Assembly: GCA_030549795.1 (NCBI GenBank) | Contig: JAUQQO010000009.1 | Location: forward strand, 124,001 to 188,000 | Source of the DNA: Pseudomonadota bacterium | GTDB taxonomy: Bacteria > Pseudomonadota > Alphaproteobacteria > Geminicoccales > Geminicoccaceae | DNA length: 64,000 nt | Reading direction: 5' to 3' | Shown here: positions 36,416-45,217 of the stretch, in pieces | How positions within the stretch are numbered: position 1 is the first letter of the stretch | Layout: each line of letters begins with the position of its first letter | Made by a program: the position numbers and the translations under genes | The notes under the pieces: model-generated | The model's input: only the letters and a program-made list of their open reading frames with translations | Databases searched by the model: none | Told to the model about the DNA's origin: nothing

Positions 36416-37387
36416 GTGCTCCGCTCGCTCGTAGCCGGGATCGGCGGCTATTTGCCCGCGCGGGTTGTCAGCAATGCGGAACTCGCGCTCTCGCTCGACA
36501 CCTCCGATGCCTGGATCCGCGAGCGAACCGGCATCACGCGACGCCACATCGCAGCCGACGACGAGCTCACATCCGACCTTGCCGTGGAGGCCGCCCGGCG
36601 CGCCCTGCACCATGCGGAGCTCTCGGCGGCAACGGTCGATTTGATCGTGGTGGCCACGAGCACACCCGATCACACCTTCCCCGCGACCGCCACCGCCGTG
36701 CAACGCAAGCTCGGTGCTCCGATCGGCATCGCCTTCGATGTCCAGGCGGTCTGCGCCGGCTTTCCCTACGCCGTGGCCGTTGCCGATAGTTTGTTGCGCG
36801 CCGGCCACGCCCGCACCGCGCTCGTCATCGGTGCCGAGACCTTCTCGCGCATCCTCGATTGGAACGACCGCAACACGGCCGTGCTCTTCGGGGATGGAGC
36901 CGGTGCTGTGGTTCTCCGCGCTGAACGCACTGCCGGCCGGCTCGACGATCGCGGTGTGCTCGCTGTCCGTCTGTGGGCGGACGGTACCCACTATCGCGAC
37001 CTCTATGTCGACGGTGGGCCCTCGGCGACACGCTCAACCGGCCATTTGCGAATGAACGGGCGTGAAGTGTTCCGACACGCGGTGGCGCGCCTGGCCGAAT
37101 CGGTCGAGGTCGTGCTTTCAGATGTCGGCCTTGCAGCCGCCGACCTCGACTTGTTCGTGCCCCATCAGGCCAATCTGCGCATCATCGATGCGGTTGGGCG
37201 CAGGCTCGGGGTCGATCCCGAGCGCATCGTGGTCACCGTCGATCGACACGCCAATACTTCGGCTGCCTCGATTCCCCTCGCACTCGCCGCGGCTTTGGAA
37301 GAGGGGCGGCTCTCGCGCGGACAGCTCGTTGCGCTCGCTGCGCTCGGCGGCGGTTTCGCTTGGGGCTCCGCGATTTTCCGCTTTTGA
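36416..37387 (+). CDS. fabH: Beta-ketoacyl-ACP synthase III
   Basis: A 323-residue condensing enzyme that starts fatty-acid synthesis from acetyl-CoA and malonyl-ACP. The catalytic triad is visible: Cys near residue 112 in [13 protein letters not shown], His in [13 protein letters not shown], and Asn in [14 protein letters not shown]. The N-terminal [13 protein letters not shown] motif is also typical. It starts with GTG. The order plsX-fabH-ihfA-merR is conserved in alphaproteobacteria. Confidence 0.95.
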   Translation: MLRSLVAGIGGYLPARVVSNAELALSLDTSDAWIRERTGITRRHIAADDELTSDLAVEAARRALHHAELSAATVDLIVVATSTPDHTFPATATAVQRKLGAPIGIAFDVQAVCAGFPYAVAVADSLLRAGHARTALVIGAETFSRILDWNDRNTAVLFGDGAGAVVLRAERTAGRLDDRGVLAVRLWADGTHYRDLYVDGGPSATRSTGHLRMNGREVFRHAVARLAESVEVVLSDVGLAAADLDLFVPHQANLRIIDAVGRRLGVDPERIVVTVDRHANTSAASIPLALAAALEEGRLSRGQLVALAALGGGFAWGSAIFRF

Positions 37388-37396
37388 GCCGAGACG

Positions 37397-37425
37397 TTGA
37401 CGGAACTCATTGTCGCATCTAGCGT
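37397..37425 (+). promoter_or_regulatory. Candidate promoter for ihfA
   Basis: TTGACG at 37397-37402 and TAGCGT at 37420-37425 are separated by exactly 17 bases. They sit in the 64-base gap between fabH and the ihfA start, whose GTG lies 26 bases downstream. Sequence and spacing fit a housekeeping sigma promoter. Confidence 0.45.
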
Positions 37426-37451
37426 TTTGTGAAAGGTGGGGAGGAACGCCG

Positions 37452-37763
37452 GTGGCCGGGCGGACAGTGACGCGCGCACAGCTCGCCGAGGCGCTCTATC
37501 AGGAGGTGGGACTGTCGCGCAGCGAATCGGCGGCGCTCGTCGAGGCTGTCCTCAACGAGATCGTCGATTCGCTCCTCAAGGAAGGCCTGGTCAAGATTTC
37601 TGCTTTTGGGACCTTCCTTGTGCGCGAAAAGGGTCCACGGATCGGCCGTAACCCCAAGACCGGTCAGGAGGTGCCGATCCCGCCCCGTCGCGTACTCGTC
37701 TTCCGCCCTTCTCAGCTTCTCAAGGAACGTATCAACGCGGGCCAATGGGACCGTACGAGATGA
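37452..37763 (+). CDS. ihfA: Integration host factor alpha subunit
   Basis: A 103-residue DNA-bending protein of the HU/IHF family. [20 protein letters not shown] is the N-terminal helix pair. [25 protein letters not shown] carries the beta arms, and the family signature [20 protein letters not shown] closes it. The placement after fabH and before a MerR-type gene supports the alpha subunit. GTG 37452 has a GGGGAGGA ribosome site; an upstream ATG at 37410 would add 14 residues unlike the family. Confidence 0.92.
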   Translation: MAGRTVTRAQLAEALYQEVGLSRSESAALVEAVLNEIVDSLLKEGLVKISAFGTFLVREKGPRIGRNPKTGQEVPIPPRRVLVFRPSQLLKERINAGQWDRTR

Positions 37764-38209
37764 ACCCGTCGTCGACAGAGCCTGATGCCTCGACGACGCG
37801 CGGCGACGAACGCCCCGGCAAGGCCCCGCAAGCGTTCCGCACCATAAGCGAAGTCGCGGCCGAACTCGGCGTGCCCCAACATGTCCTGCGCTTTTGGGAA
37901 ACGCGCTTTCCCATGGTGCGGCCGCTCAAGCGCGCCGGCGGCCGACGCTATTATCGACCGGAGGACATCGAGATCTTGCGCCGAATCCGCCAGCTCCTTT
38001 ACGAGGAGGGGTATACGATCAAGGGCGCGCAAAAGGCGTTGCGGGCAGGCCCAAGCGGCGCCCGCGACGGGCGTCCCGAGGTCACGGCGCCGGCGGCGCG
38101 ACGCACCGGCGCGGGGCTGCAGCTGGGTGGCCAGGCGCGCAGCCGGCTAGCCGCGATTCGCGACGCGCTCGAGAACCTGCGGGCGATGCTGCAACGCGTC
38201 GTCAGTTAA
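37760..38209 (+). CDS. MerR-family transcriptional regulator
   Basis: A regulator of about 149 residues. The winged helix DNA-binding domain (about 24-92) is [20 protein letters not shown], then [27 protein letters not shown]. The effector part is short and Ala/Arg rich and carries no metal-binding cysteines, so this is the widespread alphaproteobacterial MerR-like protein next to ihfA, whose target is unknown. ATG 37760 overlaps the ihfA stop by four bases; ATG 37745 is in frame and also possible. Confidence 0.85.
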   Translation: MNPSSTEPDASTTRGDERPGKAPQAFRTISEVAAELGVPQHVLRFWETRFPMVRPLKRAGGRRYYRPEDIEILRRIRQLLYEEGYTIKGAQKALRAGPSGARDGRPEVTAPAARRTGAGLQLGGQARSRLAAIRDALENLRAMLQRVVS

Positions 38210-38223
38210 CCGACGGGGCTCGA

Positions 38224-38252
38224 TTGCCGGCTGTGGCCAGGCCATCTATAGT
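38224..38252 (+). promoter_or_regulatory. Promoter of tRNA-Pro
   Basis: TTGCCG at 38224-38229 and TATAGT at 38247-38252 are spaced by exactly 17 bases. The predicted start is about 20 bases upstream of the tRNA 5' end. It is the best match to a housekeeping promoter outside lexA. Confidence 0.6.
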
Positions 38253-38278
38253 GCGAGGCATGGCGTTGGCGCGCCGGT

Positions 38279-38355
38279 CGGAGCGTGGCGCAGCCTGGTA
38301 GCGCACCAGCATGGGGCGCTGGGGGTCGTGGGTTCAAATCCCGCCGCTCCGACCA
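38279..38355 (+). tRNA. tRNA-Pro (anticodon GGG)
   Basis: A 77-base cloverleaf. The acceptor arm CGGAGCG pairs exactly with CGCTCCG at 38345-38351, with discriminator A and an encoded CCA at 38353-38355. The anticodon stem CCAGC/GCTGG holds the loop ATGGGGC, giving anticodon GGG (proline, codons CCC/CCU). The T arm holds the loop TTCAAAT. No repeat of the tRNA 3' end was noticed downstream, so there is no sign of use as an integration site here. Confidence 0.97.
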
Positions 38356-38410
38356 TTTCTCTTCAAAGCCTCTCGATGCTGTCCTCGGCGCGCAAATTTT
38401 TCTCGCTCGT

Positions 38411-39793
38411 TCATGACGCGGCTTGCGCCGAGACGGGCAGAGCCACCGGCTCGGCAAGGCGCGCTGCCGCGGCAACGAGCTTTTCGACCGCGCGCGCATG
38501 CACGACTTCGCCCTCCACATAGAGTTCGTGATTTTGTTCGATCCGACTCGGATCGTAGGCGTAGTTGACCATGATGCCATAAGATTCGGCGAGTCCTTTA
38601 CGCGACAGATCCGCCGCCCAATTGATCCGCTCAAGACGCGCCCCGTTGCCGAGGTGGAACCGGGCGACCGGATCGATCGGCCGACCGTTGCGGCGCGCCT
38701 TCACAAGGTACCATGCGCACAGCGCGGTCAGGATCGGGCGCAAGAGATCGACGGTTGCGGGATCCTCATGCCACTCGGGATCGTGCACGCGCTCGAGCAC
38801 GCGACGCTCCGCTTCGGGTAGGCGCAGCCGCTCCTCGGCGAGCGCCTGCTCGAGCCAACGCGCGAAACCGGGCACGGGCGAAAGGGTCGCGAACTGGGCG
38901 ATGTGCGGCAGCTCAGCCTGGATCGTCGCCACCACGAGCTTGATCAGGAAATTGCCGAGGGTGACGCCACGCAGCCCCTCTTGGCAATTGCTTATGGAAT
39001 AGAAGATCGCGGTGTCCGCCTCATCAGGAGAGGCGACTGGCTCGCTCGGGTCGATGAGCGGCTGGATGCGATCGGCGAGGCCGCTCGTGAGCGCGATCTG
39101 GACGAAAATCAGCGGTTCGTCCGGTAGCACCGGATGAAAGAACGCAAAGCAACGACGGTCGACTGCCAGCCTTCGCTTGAAGTCTTCTAGCGTTTTTATT
39201 GAATGTACTTTTTCGTAATTCTTGAGCTTCTCCAAGAGCGAAGCGGGGCTGTTCCAATCGATACGCGTAAGCGTGAGGAAGCCCGGATTGAACCAAGAGA
39301 CGAGCAAGTGGTGAAGATCGGCATCGAGTTCGGCTAGCTCGGGTGCCGAAGCGATCCAGCGCAACAGCAAGGCCCGCATCTCGACGATCGTGCGGGGCCC
39401 GCCCGGTGCGGTGTTCAAGCGACGGAACAGCTCCAGTCGCGGTGATTCGCTCACTCTTCGAAGTTCCGCGAGGGTGCGTGGCCCGGGTGCAGCCGCATAG
39501 GCCTCGGCGGCCCGCCGGACCGCTTCCACATCCGGGCCGAACTCGCGCGCGAGGAGAAGACAGAACTCCCGCCGTTCGTCCTCGCTCATAGCCCGCCACG
39601 CCTCGAGCACCTCGCGGGCAAGAGCCACAGTCGAGGCTTCGCCGCGCACAGAGAGGAGCTCCCGGCACAGGGTCGCGATCGAGCGTCGGCGCGATCCGAG
39701 CCGGCGGCGCAGAAACTCGCGACCGGCGTCTGCGATCGAGGACCAGAGCTGATCCAAACGACTCGCCAGCATCCGCGCGCCCTCGCCCGTCAT
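38411..39793 (-). CDS. Malonyl-CoA decarboxylase
   Basis: A 460-residue enzyme that decarboxylates malonyl-CoA to acetyl-CoA. The N-terminal half is helical. The C-terminal catalytic domain shows FFHPVLPDEPLIFVQIALTS, YSISNCQEGLRGVTLGNFLI and FHLGNGARLERINWAADLS, matching the conserved Ser and His region of the family. The upstream extension to 39868 is unlike the family, so I start at ATG 39793. It stands alone without malonyl-CoA synthetase or dicarboxylate transporter genes. Bases 39181-39240, inside the gene, are only about 37% GC. Confidence 0.9.
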   Translation of the reverse strand: MTGEGARMLASRLDQLWSSIADAGREFLRRRLGSRRRSIATLCRELLSVRGEASTVALAREVLEAWRAMSEDERREFCLLLAREFGPDVEAVRRAAEAYAAAPGPRTLAELRRVSESPRLELFRRLNTAPGGPRTIVEMRALLLRWIASAPELAELDADLHHLLVSWFNPGFLTLTRIDWNSPASLLEKLKNYEKVHSIKTLEDFKRRLAVDRRCFAFFHPVLPDEPLIFVQIALTSGLADRIQPLIDPSEPVASPDEADTAIFYSISNCQEGLRGVTLGNFLIKLVVATIQAELPHIAQFATLSPVPGFARWLEQALAEERLRLPEAERRVLERVHDPEWHEDPATVDLLRPILTALCAWYLVKARRNGRPIDPVARFHLGNGARLERINWAADLSRKGLAESYGIMVNYAYDPSRIEQNHELYVEGEVVHARAVEKLVAAAARLAEPVALPVSAQAAS

Positions 39794-40063
39794 GGTCGAC
39801 TCCGCCAACACGCTAGCCGTTTTCGGTGAAGACCTAGTTGAGACTAACGCGCAAGCGCGATCGCGCACCTGCGATCCTCGATTGCAGCAGCGCGTGGCCC
39901 TTTAGCGCAACACGCGGACTCTCCGCGCCACCCGCGCTCAAGTGGAATTCGGTCCTCGCCGCCCCATCGGCCCTTTGCGCCCGCTTCACGCGCGATCGAG
40001 CTTCTTGGCTCCCGCGGGTTTCAGCGCCCGCGCACCGAGTTGGAGCGTCGCGGCGCTCTCCGC

Positions 40064-40816
40064 TCAGCGGGAGGAAAGCGCTGCCTGCGCGAGCTCCGGT
40101 CGCTGGAGCAGCTGGCGGGCCTGCTCGTTGCCATCAGCGGCTGCGGCCTCGCACATGATCCGCGCGCGGCCGAGGTTCTTCACCGTCCCAATACCCCAGA
40201 GGTAGCGCACGCACAGTTCGGCTTTGGCGGGCGCGAAACCATCTGCTGCAGCGGCTTCGAGCAGTTGCACCGCCTCCTCACGATCCCCGGGCCCGCCGCG
40301 CTCGGAAAGAGCGCGCGCGAGCTGGAATCGCCAGCGCGGTGCTGCCGGTTCGAAGGCGAGCGCAGCACGGCAATCCGCGATCACCTCGGCCACCGTCGGA
40401 CCCGGCTCGCCCGGGCGACGCGCGGCGGGGCTGCCGATTTCGCACGCTCGCGGCAGCGCGGCGCGCAGGGGCGGGGCCGAGGGAGGCGGAGCGCGCACGT
40501 TCGCGGCCTGAGCGCGCGCCTCGGCCAACGCGCGCTCGAGCCGCTCGGGATCGAGCTGGCCGATCGGCTGCCGGTTCGCGAGCCGCAAACCGATATAGGT
40601 GTGCGAATAGTCCCGCACGAGGCGAGCCACGTCGGCCGCCGCCTGCTCGAGAGCCTGCAGCCGCGCGGCAGGCGATGTAGCGTTCTCGGCTGCTACGATC
40701 GCCGCCAGGGCCCGCCGCAAGAGAGCGTTGGCCTCGGCGCGCTCGTCCGCTTGCGCCGCCGCGGTGATCACTATAGCGGCGAGCAGAACAATAATTGTTT
40801 CCACTAAACGAGACAT
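40064..40816 (-). CDS. Secreted Sel1/TPR-repeat protein
   Basis: A 250-residue protein with an N-terminal signal or anchor segment (VETIIVLLAAIVITAAAQA). Helical repeats follow, Ala/Arg rich. The last two resemble Sel1-like repeats (AVQLLEAAAADGFAPAKAEL, ARIMCEAAAADGNEQARQLL). Sel1 repeats mediate protein contacts, often in the envelope. The function is unknown. It is divergent from the TAXI receptor gene with 127 bases between starts. The extension to 41074 is not supported by any family feature. Confidence 0.6.
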   Translation of the reverse strand: MSRLVETIIVLLAAIVITAAAQADERAEANALLRRALAAIVAAENATSPAARLQALEQAAADVARLVRDYSHTYIGLRLANRQPIGQLDPERLERALAEARAQAANVRAPPPSAPPLRAALPRACEIGSPAARRPGEPGPTVAEVIADCRAALAFEPAAPRWRFQLARALSERGGPGDREEAVQLLEAAAADGFAPAKAELCVRYLWGIGTVKNLGRARIMCEAAAADGNEQARQLLQRPELAQAALSSR

Positions 40817-40943
40817 CGGCGTCCTCCCGCCTCTCTCGCGCCACTTTAGAGAACTTCGTGCTCTCCTTCTACGGGCTGGATTCCGTGTTGCACCCGCCTG
40901 ACGCGCGCGGCACAACAGCGGCCGTCCAAGGGAGGAAACCAGG

Positions 40944-41909
40944 ATGCGGCGCGTTGCGCAGAGGGCACTTCTGATCGGTTTTTTCGCGGTCGCCTCGCTC
41001 CTGCCCGGACTTGCCGCCCGCGGTGCGGGACCGAGCGAGGTCGAGCGCGCCAACCGCGACACGGTCGGCATCATCGCCGGCAGCGTGACCGGTACCTATG
41101 CCCGCTTCGCCCAAGATCTTGCGGACGCGCTCGATGCACCAGGCGAGCTGCGCATCATCGCCATGCTCGGTAAAGGTTCTATTCAGAACATTTTCGACCT
41201 TCTTTATTTACGAAATGTCGACGCCGCGATCGTCCAATCCGACGTTTTACAATACTTTCGAGCCAATCGTATAATACCCGGAATCGAAGACAAGATCCGT
41301 TATGTCGCCAAGCTCTACAACGAAGAGGTGCACATCTTGGCGCGCCCTGAAATCCAGAGCCTCAAGGATCTCGCCGGCAAGCGGGTCAACATCGGGCCGA
41401 AAGGAAGCGGCACGGCGATGACCGCCAAGCTCCTCTTCGACATCGAAGACATTCCGATCGAAGCGCTCAATCTCTCCCACTCGGAAGCTCTTGCGGCGCT
41501 CAAAGCCGACAGCATCAGCGCCGCCGTTTTTATCGTCGGAAAACCTGCGACCTATTTCAGGGAAATACGCAACGACCAGGGGCTGCGCTTTCTGCCCATT
41601 GAACTCAGCAAGGGACTCGAGGACGTCTATTTGGACGCAGAACTGACATCGGAAGACTACCCCAACCTCGTCGCCCCCGGCGAGCGAATCCCGACCATTG
41701 CGGTCGGTGCCGTGCTCGCGGTCTACAATTGGAAGCCGGGCACCAGCAGATACGACCGCGTCAACCGCTTCGTCCGTCGGCTGCTCGAGACGTTGCCCTT
41801 GCTGCAGACGGATGCTTACCACCCAAAGTGGAAATCGGTTGACTTACGCGCTACCATTCCCGGCTGGCGACGACTGGAGACGGTGGAACAGTGGCTGCCC
41901 GCAAATTGA
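40944..41909 (+). CDS. TAXI-family TRAP solute receptor
   Basis: A 321-residue periplasmic binding protein. The signal peptide is ALLIGFFAVASLLPGLAARG. TAXI receptor features follow: GIIAGSVTGTYARFAQDLAD, LGKGSIQNIFDLLYLRNVDA AIVQSD, and the hinge LAGKRVNIGPKGSGTAMTAK. TAXI receptors bind organic acids such as glutamate or 2-oxoglutarate and normally work with a TRAP permease, but no DctQM-type gene is in the window. Its stop lies 19 bases inside the cytochrome c gene, so the two are probably co-translated. A 120-base patch at 41161-41280 is about 44% GC. AAGGGAGGAA precedes the ATG. Confidence 0.85.
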   Translation: MRRVAQRALLIGFFAVASLLPGLAARGAGPSEVERANRDTVGIIAGSVTGTYARFAQDLADALDAPGELRIIAMLGKGSIQNIFDLLYLRNVDAAIVQSDVLQYFRANRIIPGIEDKIRYVAKLYNEEVHILARPEIQSLKDLAGKRVNIGPKGSGTAMTAKLLFDIEDIPIEALNLSHSEALAALKADSISAAVFIVGKPATYFREIRNDQGLRFLPIELSKGLEDVYLDAELTSEDYPNLVAPGERIPTIAVGAVLAVYNWKPGTSRYDRVNRFVRRLLETLPLLQTDAYHPKWKSVDLRATIPGWRRLETVEQWLPAN

Positions 41910-42220
41910 CCCGGCGGCTCGGCCAGGCGGCGGTCGTGCTCGTCCTTTCTGCTGCCGCCGGCCCGGCGCTGAGCGGGGATGCGGAGCGCGGGCGCGAGCT
42001 TGCGCGCGCCCTGTGCGGACGCTGCCACGCCATCGCGCCGGGGCAAACAAGTCCGCTTCCCCACGCCCCGCCCTTCGCCGATATCGTCCGCCGCTACCCG
42101 GTTGAGAGCCTTGCCGAGGCCCTCGCAGAGGGACTGGTCACCGGTCATCCGGCGATGCCCGAGGTTCGCTTGGAGCCGCGCGCGCTCGCCGATTTCTTGG
42201 CTTATCTCGAAAGTCTGTAA
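41891..42220 (+). CDS. Small periplasmic c-type cytochrome (class I)
   Basis: A 109-residue protein. A signal peptide (AAVVLVLSAAAGPALSG, cleavage near 28) is followed by one haem site CGRCH near residue 42 and a candidate axial Met in GHPAMPEVRL near 86. The size and single haem fit a soluble class I cytochrome c that carries electrons in the periplasm. GTG 41891 overlaps the TAXI receptor stop, so the two are coupled. No oxidase or dehydrogenase partner is nearby. Confidence 0.85.
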   Translation: MAARKLTRRLGQAAVVLVLSAAAGPALSGDAERGRELARALCGRCHAIAPGQTSPLPHAPPFADIVRRYPVESLAEALAEGLVTGHPAMPEVRLEPRALADFLAYLESL

Positions 42221-42224
42221 GTCG

Positions 42225-42971
42225 TTATCGGGCTCCACTCACGTTGAAAATCGTGGCCGCAACATAGCTCGCTTTGTCCGAAAGAAGCCACACCACCGCT
42301 TCGGCCACCTCTTCCGGTCGCCCAGCACGGCCGAGCGGGACGGTGGGGCCATAGCGCTGGATACGTTCCGGGACACCAGTATCCAATTGCATGTCGGTAT
42401 CGATGAGCCCCGGACGGACACCGTTCACGCGAATCCCTTCCGATGCCACCTCTTTGCCCAAAGCCTCGGTCAACAAGTCGATGCCCGCCTTGGCCGCCGC
42501 ATAGGGCACGAAGCCGCCTGCTCCCTTAAGCTCGGTAGCCATCGAGGAGATGTTGACGATGACCCCGCCGCGTCCACCGCGCGAGCGTGCCATGCGCCGT
42601 ACCGCCTCGCGGTTGCAGATAATGTGCGCGAGGAGATCGGTCTCCACGATCCGGCGTATCTCTTCGATGGGGATGCAGGCGAGTGGCGCTGCTTTGTGGA
42701 TTACCCCGGCGTTGCTCACCAGTGCTTCGACATAACCGAGTTCTTCGGCGGTGCGGTCGAACGCCGCGCACACCGCCTTCGGATCGGTGATGTCACAGCG
42801 CAGCACGATCGCGCGCCTGCCATAGGCGCGAACATCCTCGGCCACGCGCTCGGCTGCGGCCTGCCGCTCGCGATAAGCGACTGCGACGTCCCATCCATCG
42901 CGCGCCGCGAGCCGGCAAACCGCGGCCCCGATGCCGCGCGAGCCCCCAGTCACCAAAACCACTCTGCTCAT
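42225..42971 (-). CDS. Short-chain dehydrogenase/reductase, FabG-like
   Basis: A 248-residue NAD(P)-dependent Rossmann-fold enzyme of the classical SDR type. The cofactor loop is VTGGSRGIGAAV. NAG appears in LVSNAGVIHKAAP. The catalytic Ser is in VNISSMATEL, and Tyr/Lys in YAAAKAGIDLLTEALGKEVA. RVNGVRPGLIDTDM fits 3-oxoacyl reductase-like enzymes. The substrate is unknown. It converges with the cytochrome c gene with only four bases between the stop codons. Confidence 0.87.
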   Translation of the reverse strand: MSRVVLVTGGSRGIGAAVCRLAARDGWDVAVAYRERQAAAERVAEDVRAYGRRAIVLRCDITDPKAVCAAFDRTAEELGYVEALVSNAGVIHKAAPLACIPIEEIRRIVETDLLAHIICNREAVRRMARSRGGRGGVIVNISSMATELKGAGGFVPYAAAKAGIDLLTEALGKEVASEGIRVNGVRPGLIDTDMQLDTGVPERIQRYGPTVPLGRAGRPEEVAEAVVWLLSDKASYVAATIFNVSGAR

Positions 42972-43087
42972 GCCTTTGCCCTCCTCGGGCCGCCTCTTTC
43001 TCGGTTAGGCTTGAGCGCGCAAATGCGACAATCGGCGCCGCTGCGCGGCACCCCTGAGCTTTCCGCGCCATCGCTCCCGTGCAGACC

Positions 43088-43453
43088 TCATCTGCGGCCG
43101 TAGCGATCCTCGAGGCGAACGATATCGGTCTCTTCAAGCCGCTCGCCGCGCTGCACTTCTACCAACTCGAGCCTGCCTTCGCCCACGTTCGCTACCCGAT
43201 GCGGGGTTCCGACCGGGACGTCCACCGATTGGCCCGCCTCGATCTCGAACTCGCGATCGCCGAGTGTCACCCGCGCCCGCCCCTGGACGATGAACCAATG
43301 CTCCGAGCGATAGCGGTGGAACTGCAACGACAGCACGCCGCCCGGCTCCACCGTGATCCGCTTCACCGCAAATCCGTCGCCCACGTCCAGCACCCGCCAA
43401 CGCCCCCACGGCCGCTCGTCGCTATCACCGATCCGATAGCCTACTTCACCCAT
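43088..43453 (-). CDS. Mannose-6-phosphate isomerase-type cupin
   Basis: A 121-residue cupin equal to the isomerase C-terminal domain of bifunctional mannose-1-phosphate guanylyltransferase/phosphomannose isomerase. ERPWGRWRVLDVGDGFAVKR opens it. The metal site is LSLQFHRYRSEHWFIVQGRA, and GQSVDVPVGTPHRVANVGEG carries the second half. On its own it may isomerise fructose-6-phosphate and mannose-6-phosphate or have lost activity. ATG 43453; the extension to 43492 adds no family sequence. It follows the T2SS genes by 73 bases on the same strand. Confidence 0.82.
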   Translation of the reverse strand: MGEVGYRIGDSDERPWGRWRVLDVGDGFAVKRITVEPGGVLSLQFHRYRSEHWFIVQGRARVTLGDREFEIEAGQSVDVPVGTPHRVANVGEGRLELVEVQRGERLEETDIVRLEDRYGRR

Positions 43454-43526
43454 CGCTCTTGCTCCTCGCACCGGTTCCGGCTCACCGACCACCCGCTCGG
43501 CGCTCGCATCGCACCCCGCGCCGGCC

Positions 43527-44087
43527 CTAGAGGCGGCGGCTCAAGGCTGCCAGCTCGAGTTCGGTGCGGAGGTGAGTCGGCTCAGCACCATTGGCACGCC
43601 GCTCGGCCTGGAGCGTAAGGCGACGAATGAGAACGAGCGGCTCGCTCGTTTCAAGAGCGTGAAGGAGGCCGATCAATCCGTCCATCTCGATCTCGAACAC
43701 GATCCGCAAACCAACCTCGGACAAACCGCCGAGATCGATCGGCTCGAGCACCTGCACACTCGCGATCCGTCCTCCGCGCGCCTGCACCATCGCCGTAACC
43801 GCGCCCTGCAGTTCGGCCGCCGCCACAGCCGGCGTCGCCGCACGAAGGACGAGGCCGGGCTCGGCGAGCGCCCGCTCGATCAGCTGGCGTTCGGAGAGCA
43901 TCTCCTCGCGTTCCGCCGACCGGCGCTGAAGCTCGGCGGTCTCCCGTTCGAGCGCGCGCAATCGGGCTTCTTGCCAAGCGATCCAACGCACGGGCAACCA
44001 GCCCAGCGTGGCGAGGCCGATCACGCACCCGATGAGAAGCGCAACCGCGGCGATGCGGTTTACGATACGTTCCTCGCTCCCGATCAC
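43527..44087 (-). CDS. gspM: Type II secretion protein GspM-like
   Basis: A 186-residue inner-membrane protein with one N-terminal helix (IAAVALLIGCVIGLATLGWL), a coiled-coil-like stretch rich in Glu/Arg (about 40-75) and a C-terminal ferredoxin-like domain (LVLIRRLTLQAERR). This is the pattern of the GspM/PilO family, here of the short b-type. Its start overlaps the gspL stop by four bases. It would help GspL hold the assembly platform. It is the last gene of the operon. Confidence 0.75.
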   Translation of the reverse strand: MIGSEERIVNRIAAVALLIGCVIGLATLGWLPVRWIAWQEARLRALERETAELQRRSAEREEMLSERQLIERALAEPGLVLRAATPAVAAAELQGAVTAMVQARGGRIASVQVLEPIDLGGLSEVGLRIVFEIEMDGLIGLLHALETSEPLVLIRRLTLQAERRANGAEPTHLRTELELAALSRRL

Positions 44088-45217
44088 GATCCGCCTCGCG
44101 CGGTTCTCTCAACGCGCGCGGAAAGGACGAAGCGTTCGAGCTCCCGCTTGCCCGATGCGCCGTTGACGAGCGTAACGATGCTCGGAGCCTCAAAGCGGAC
44201 ATCTTCGAGAGCAGCCGACGCTTCGAGTAACGGCACGAGCAGGGATGCGCTCGGCGCATAGCCCGAGATCAAAAGCCGCTCTCGATCGAGTTCAAGGCGC
44301 TCAAGGAACACCTCGTCGGGCAAGATCCGGCTGAGTTCCTCGACGATCCGCAACGCCGAGGGGGCAGCCTTGAGCCTTCCCGCGACAAGGCCGAGCTCGC
44401 CCCGCAGCGCCTCGAGTTGCCGTTTGAGTTCCGGCAGGTCGGCAAGCTGCGCGGCCAAGGCTGCGGTCGTGCGTTCCCCTTCGCGCAAGACGATACTGCG
44501 GCTATGGATCTCGAATGCGGCCCATAATACGGCCAACGCGAGGCCGCCGCCCGCAAGAGCCGCAAGCGTCACCGGCAGGCGGCGCCTGTGGTGGGTGTCT
44601 GCTTCCCAGACGACGAAGCGGCTCGGAACCGGCTCGTCGAGCGCACCGATGTCGATCGCGCCAACCGTGAAGCCGAGTGCCTCGCAGCGATCGCGCAGAT
44701 CGTCGACAAGCGGCTTGGGCACGGCCGCGATCGCGACTTCACACCGGCCATCGGGCAACACAGCTAAGACTGCGCAATCGAAGAGCGCTTGATCCGAACT
44801 CCAGGGTGTGAGGACGTCAAGGCGATGGCCGACGATCTCGCGCAAGTCTCGCTCCTGCGCCTTGGGCACTACGTCCCGTGCGATCACACCATAGTCCACT
44901 GCAACGCGCAGGAGTACTTCCCGACTATTATGGCGCGCGGGCAGTTCTTGCGGGTAGCGCGTCGCGCCCGATGCCGGCACCTCGAAGGCCTCGCAGCGCG
45001 ATCGATCGAGGGGGAAGGTACCGACTTCTTTGGGTACCCCCTTTTGCATATCGAGGAGGCGAAACTGCCCCTGATGATAGAACAAAAGCCACGACGGCCT
45101 AAGCGATCGACGACGTCGGCCCCGCGAGCCAAAGACCGCTTCGAGTTCCCGGAACCACCAGCTCAAGAAGGCCCGCACCAACGACGCCGCGGGCGCAAAA
45201 GAAAACTCATGGCTCAC
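44084..45217 (-). CDS. gspL: Type II secretion protein GspL-like
   Basis: A 377-residue protein. The N-terminal cytoplasmic part has an actin-like fold hint (DVVPKAQERDLREIVGHRLD) that would bind the secretion ATPase. One membrane helix lies at about 214-235 (VTLAALAGGGLALAVLWAAF). The periplasmic part resembles PilN/GspL (LEELSRILPD-type segment IVEELSRILPDEVFLERLEL). GTG 45217 overlaps gspK, so it is coupled. The ATPase GspE, its partner, is not in the window. Confidence 0.75.
   Translation of the reverse strand: MSHEFSFAPAASLVRAFLSWWFRELEAVFGSRGRRRRSLRPSWLLFYHQGQFRLLDMQKGVPKEVGTFPLDRSRCEAFEVPASGATRYPQELPARHNSREVLLRVAVDYGVIARDVVPKAQERDLREIVGHRLDVLTPWSSDQALFDCAVLAVLPDGRCEVAIAAVPKPLVDDLRDRCEALGFTVGAIDIGALDEPVPSRFVVWEADTHHRRRLPVTLAALAGGGLALAVLWAAFEIHSRSIVLREGERTTAALAAQLADLPELKRQLEALRGELGLVAGRLKAAPSALRIVEELSRILPDEVFLERLELDRERLLISGYAPSASLLVPLLEASAALEDVRFEAPSIVTLVNGASGKRELERFVLSARVERTARGGS

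Noticed and set aside
35576-36991. 471-codon open frame on the minus strand
   Set aside because: It is antisense to plsX and fabH, both certain genes.
38332-38355. tRNA-Pro 3' end as an integration site for a genomic island
   Set aside because: No direct repeat of the tRNA end, integrase gene or composition shift follows; the next gene is malonyl-CoA decarboxylase.
41816-42238. Minus-strand frame over the cytochrome c gene
   Set aside because: It is antisense to a gene with a signal peptide and CxxCH site.
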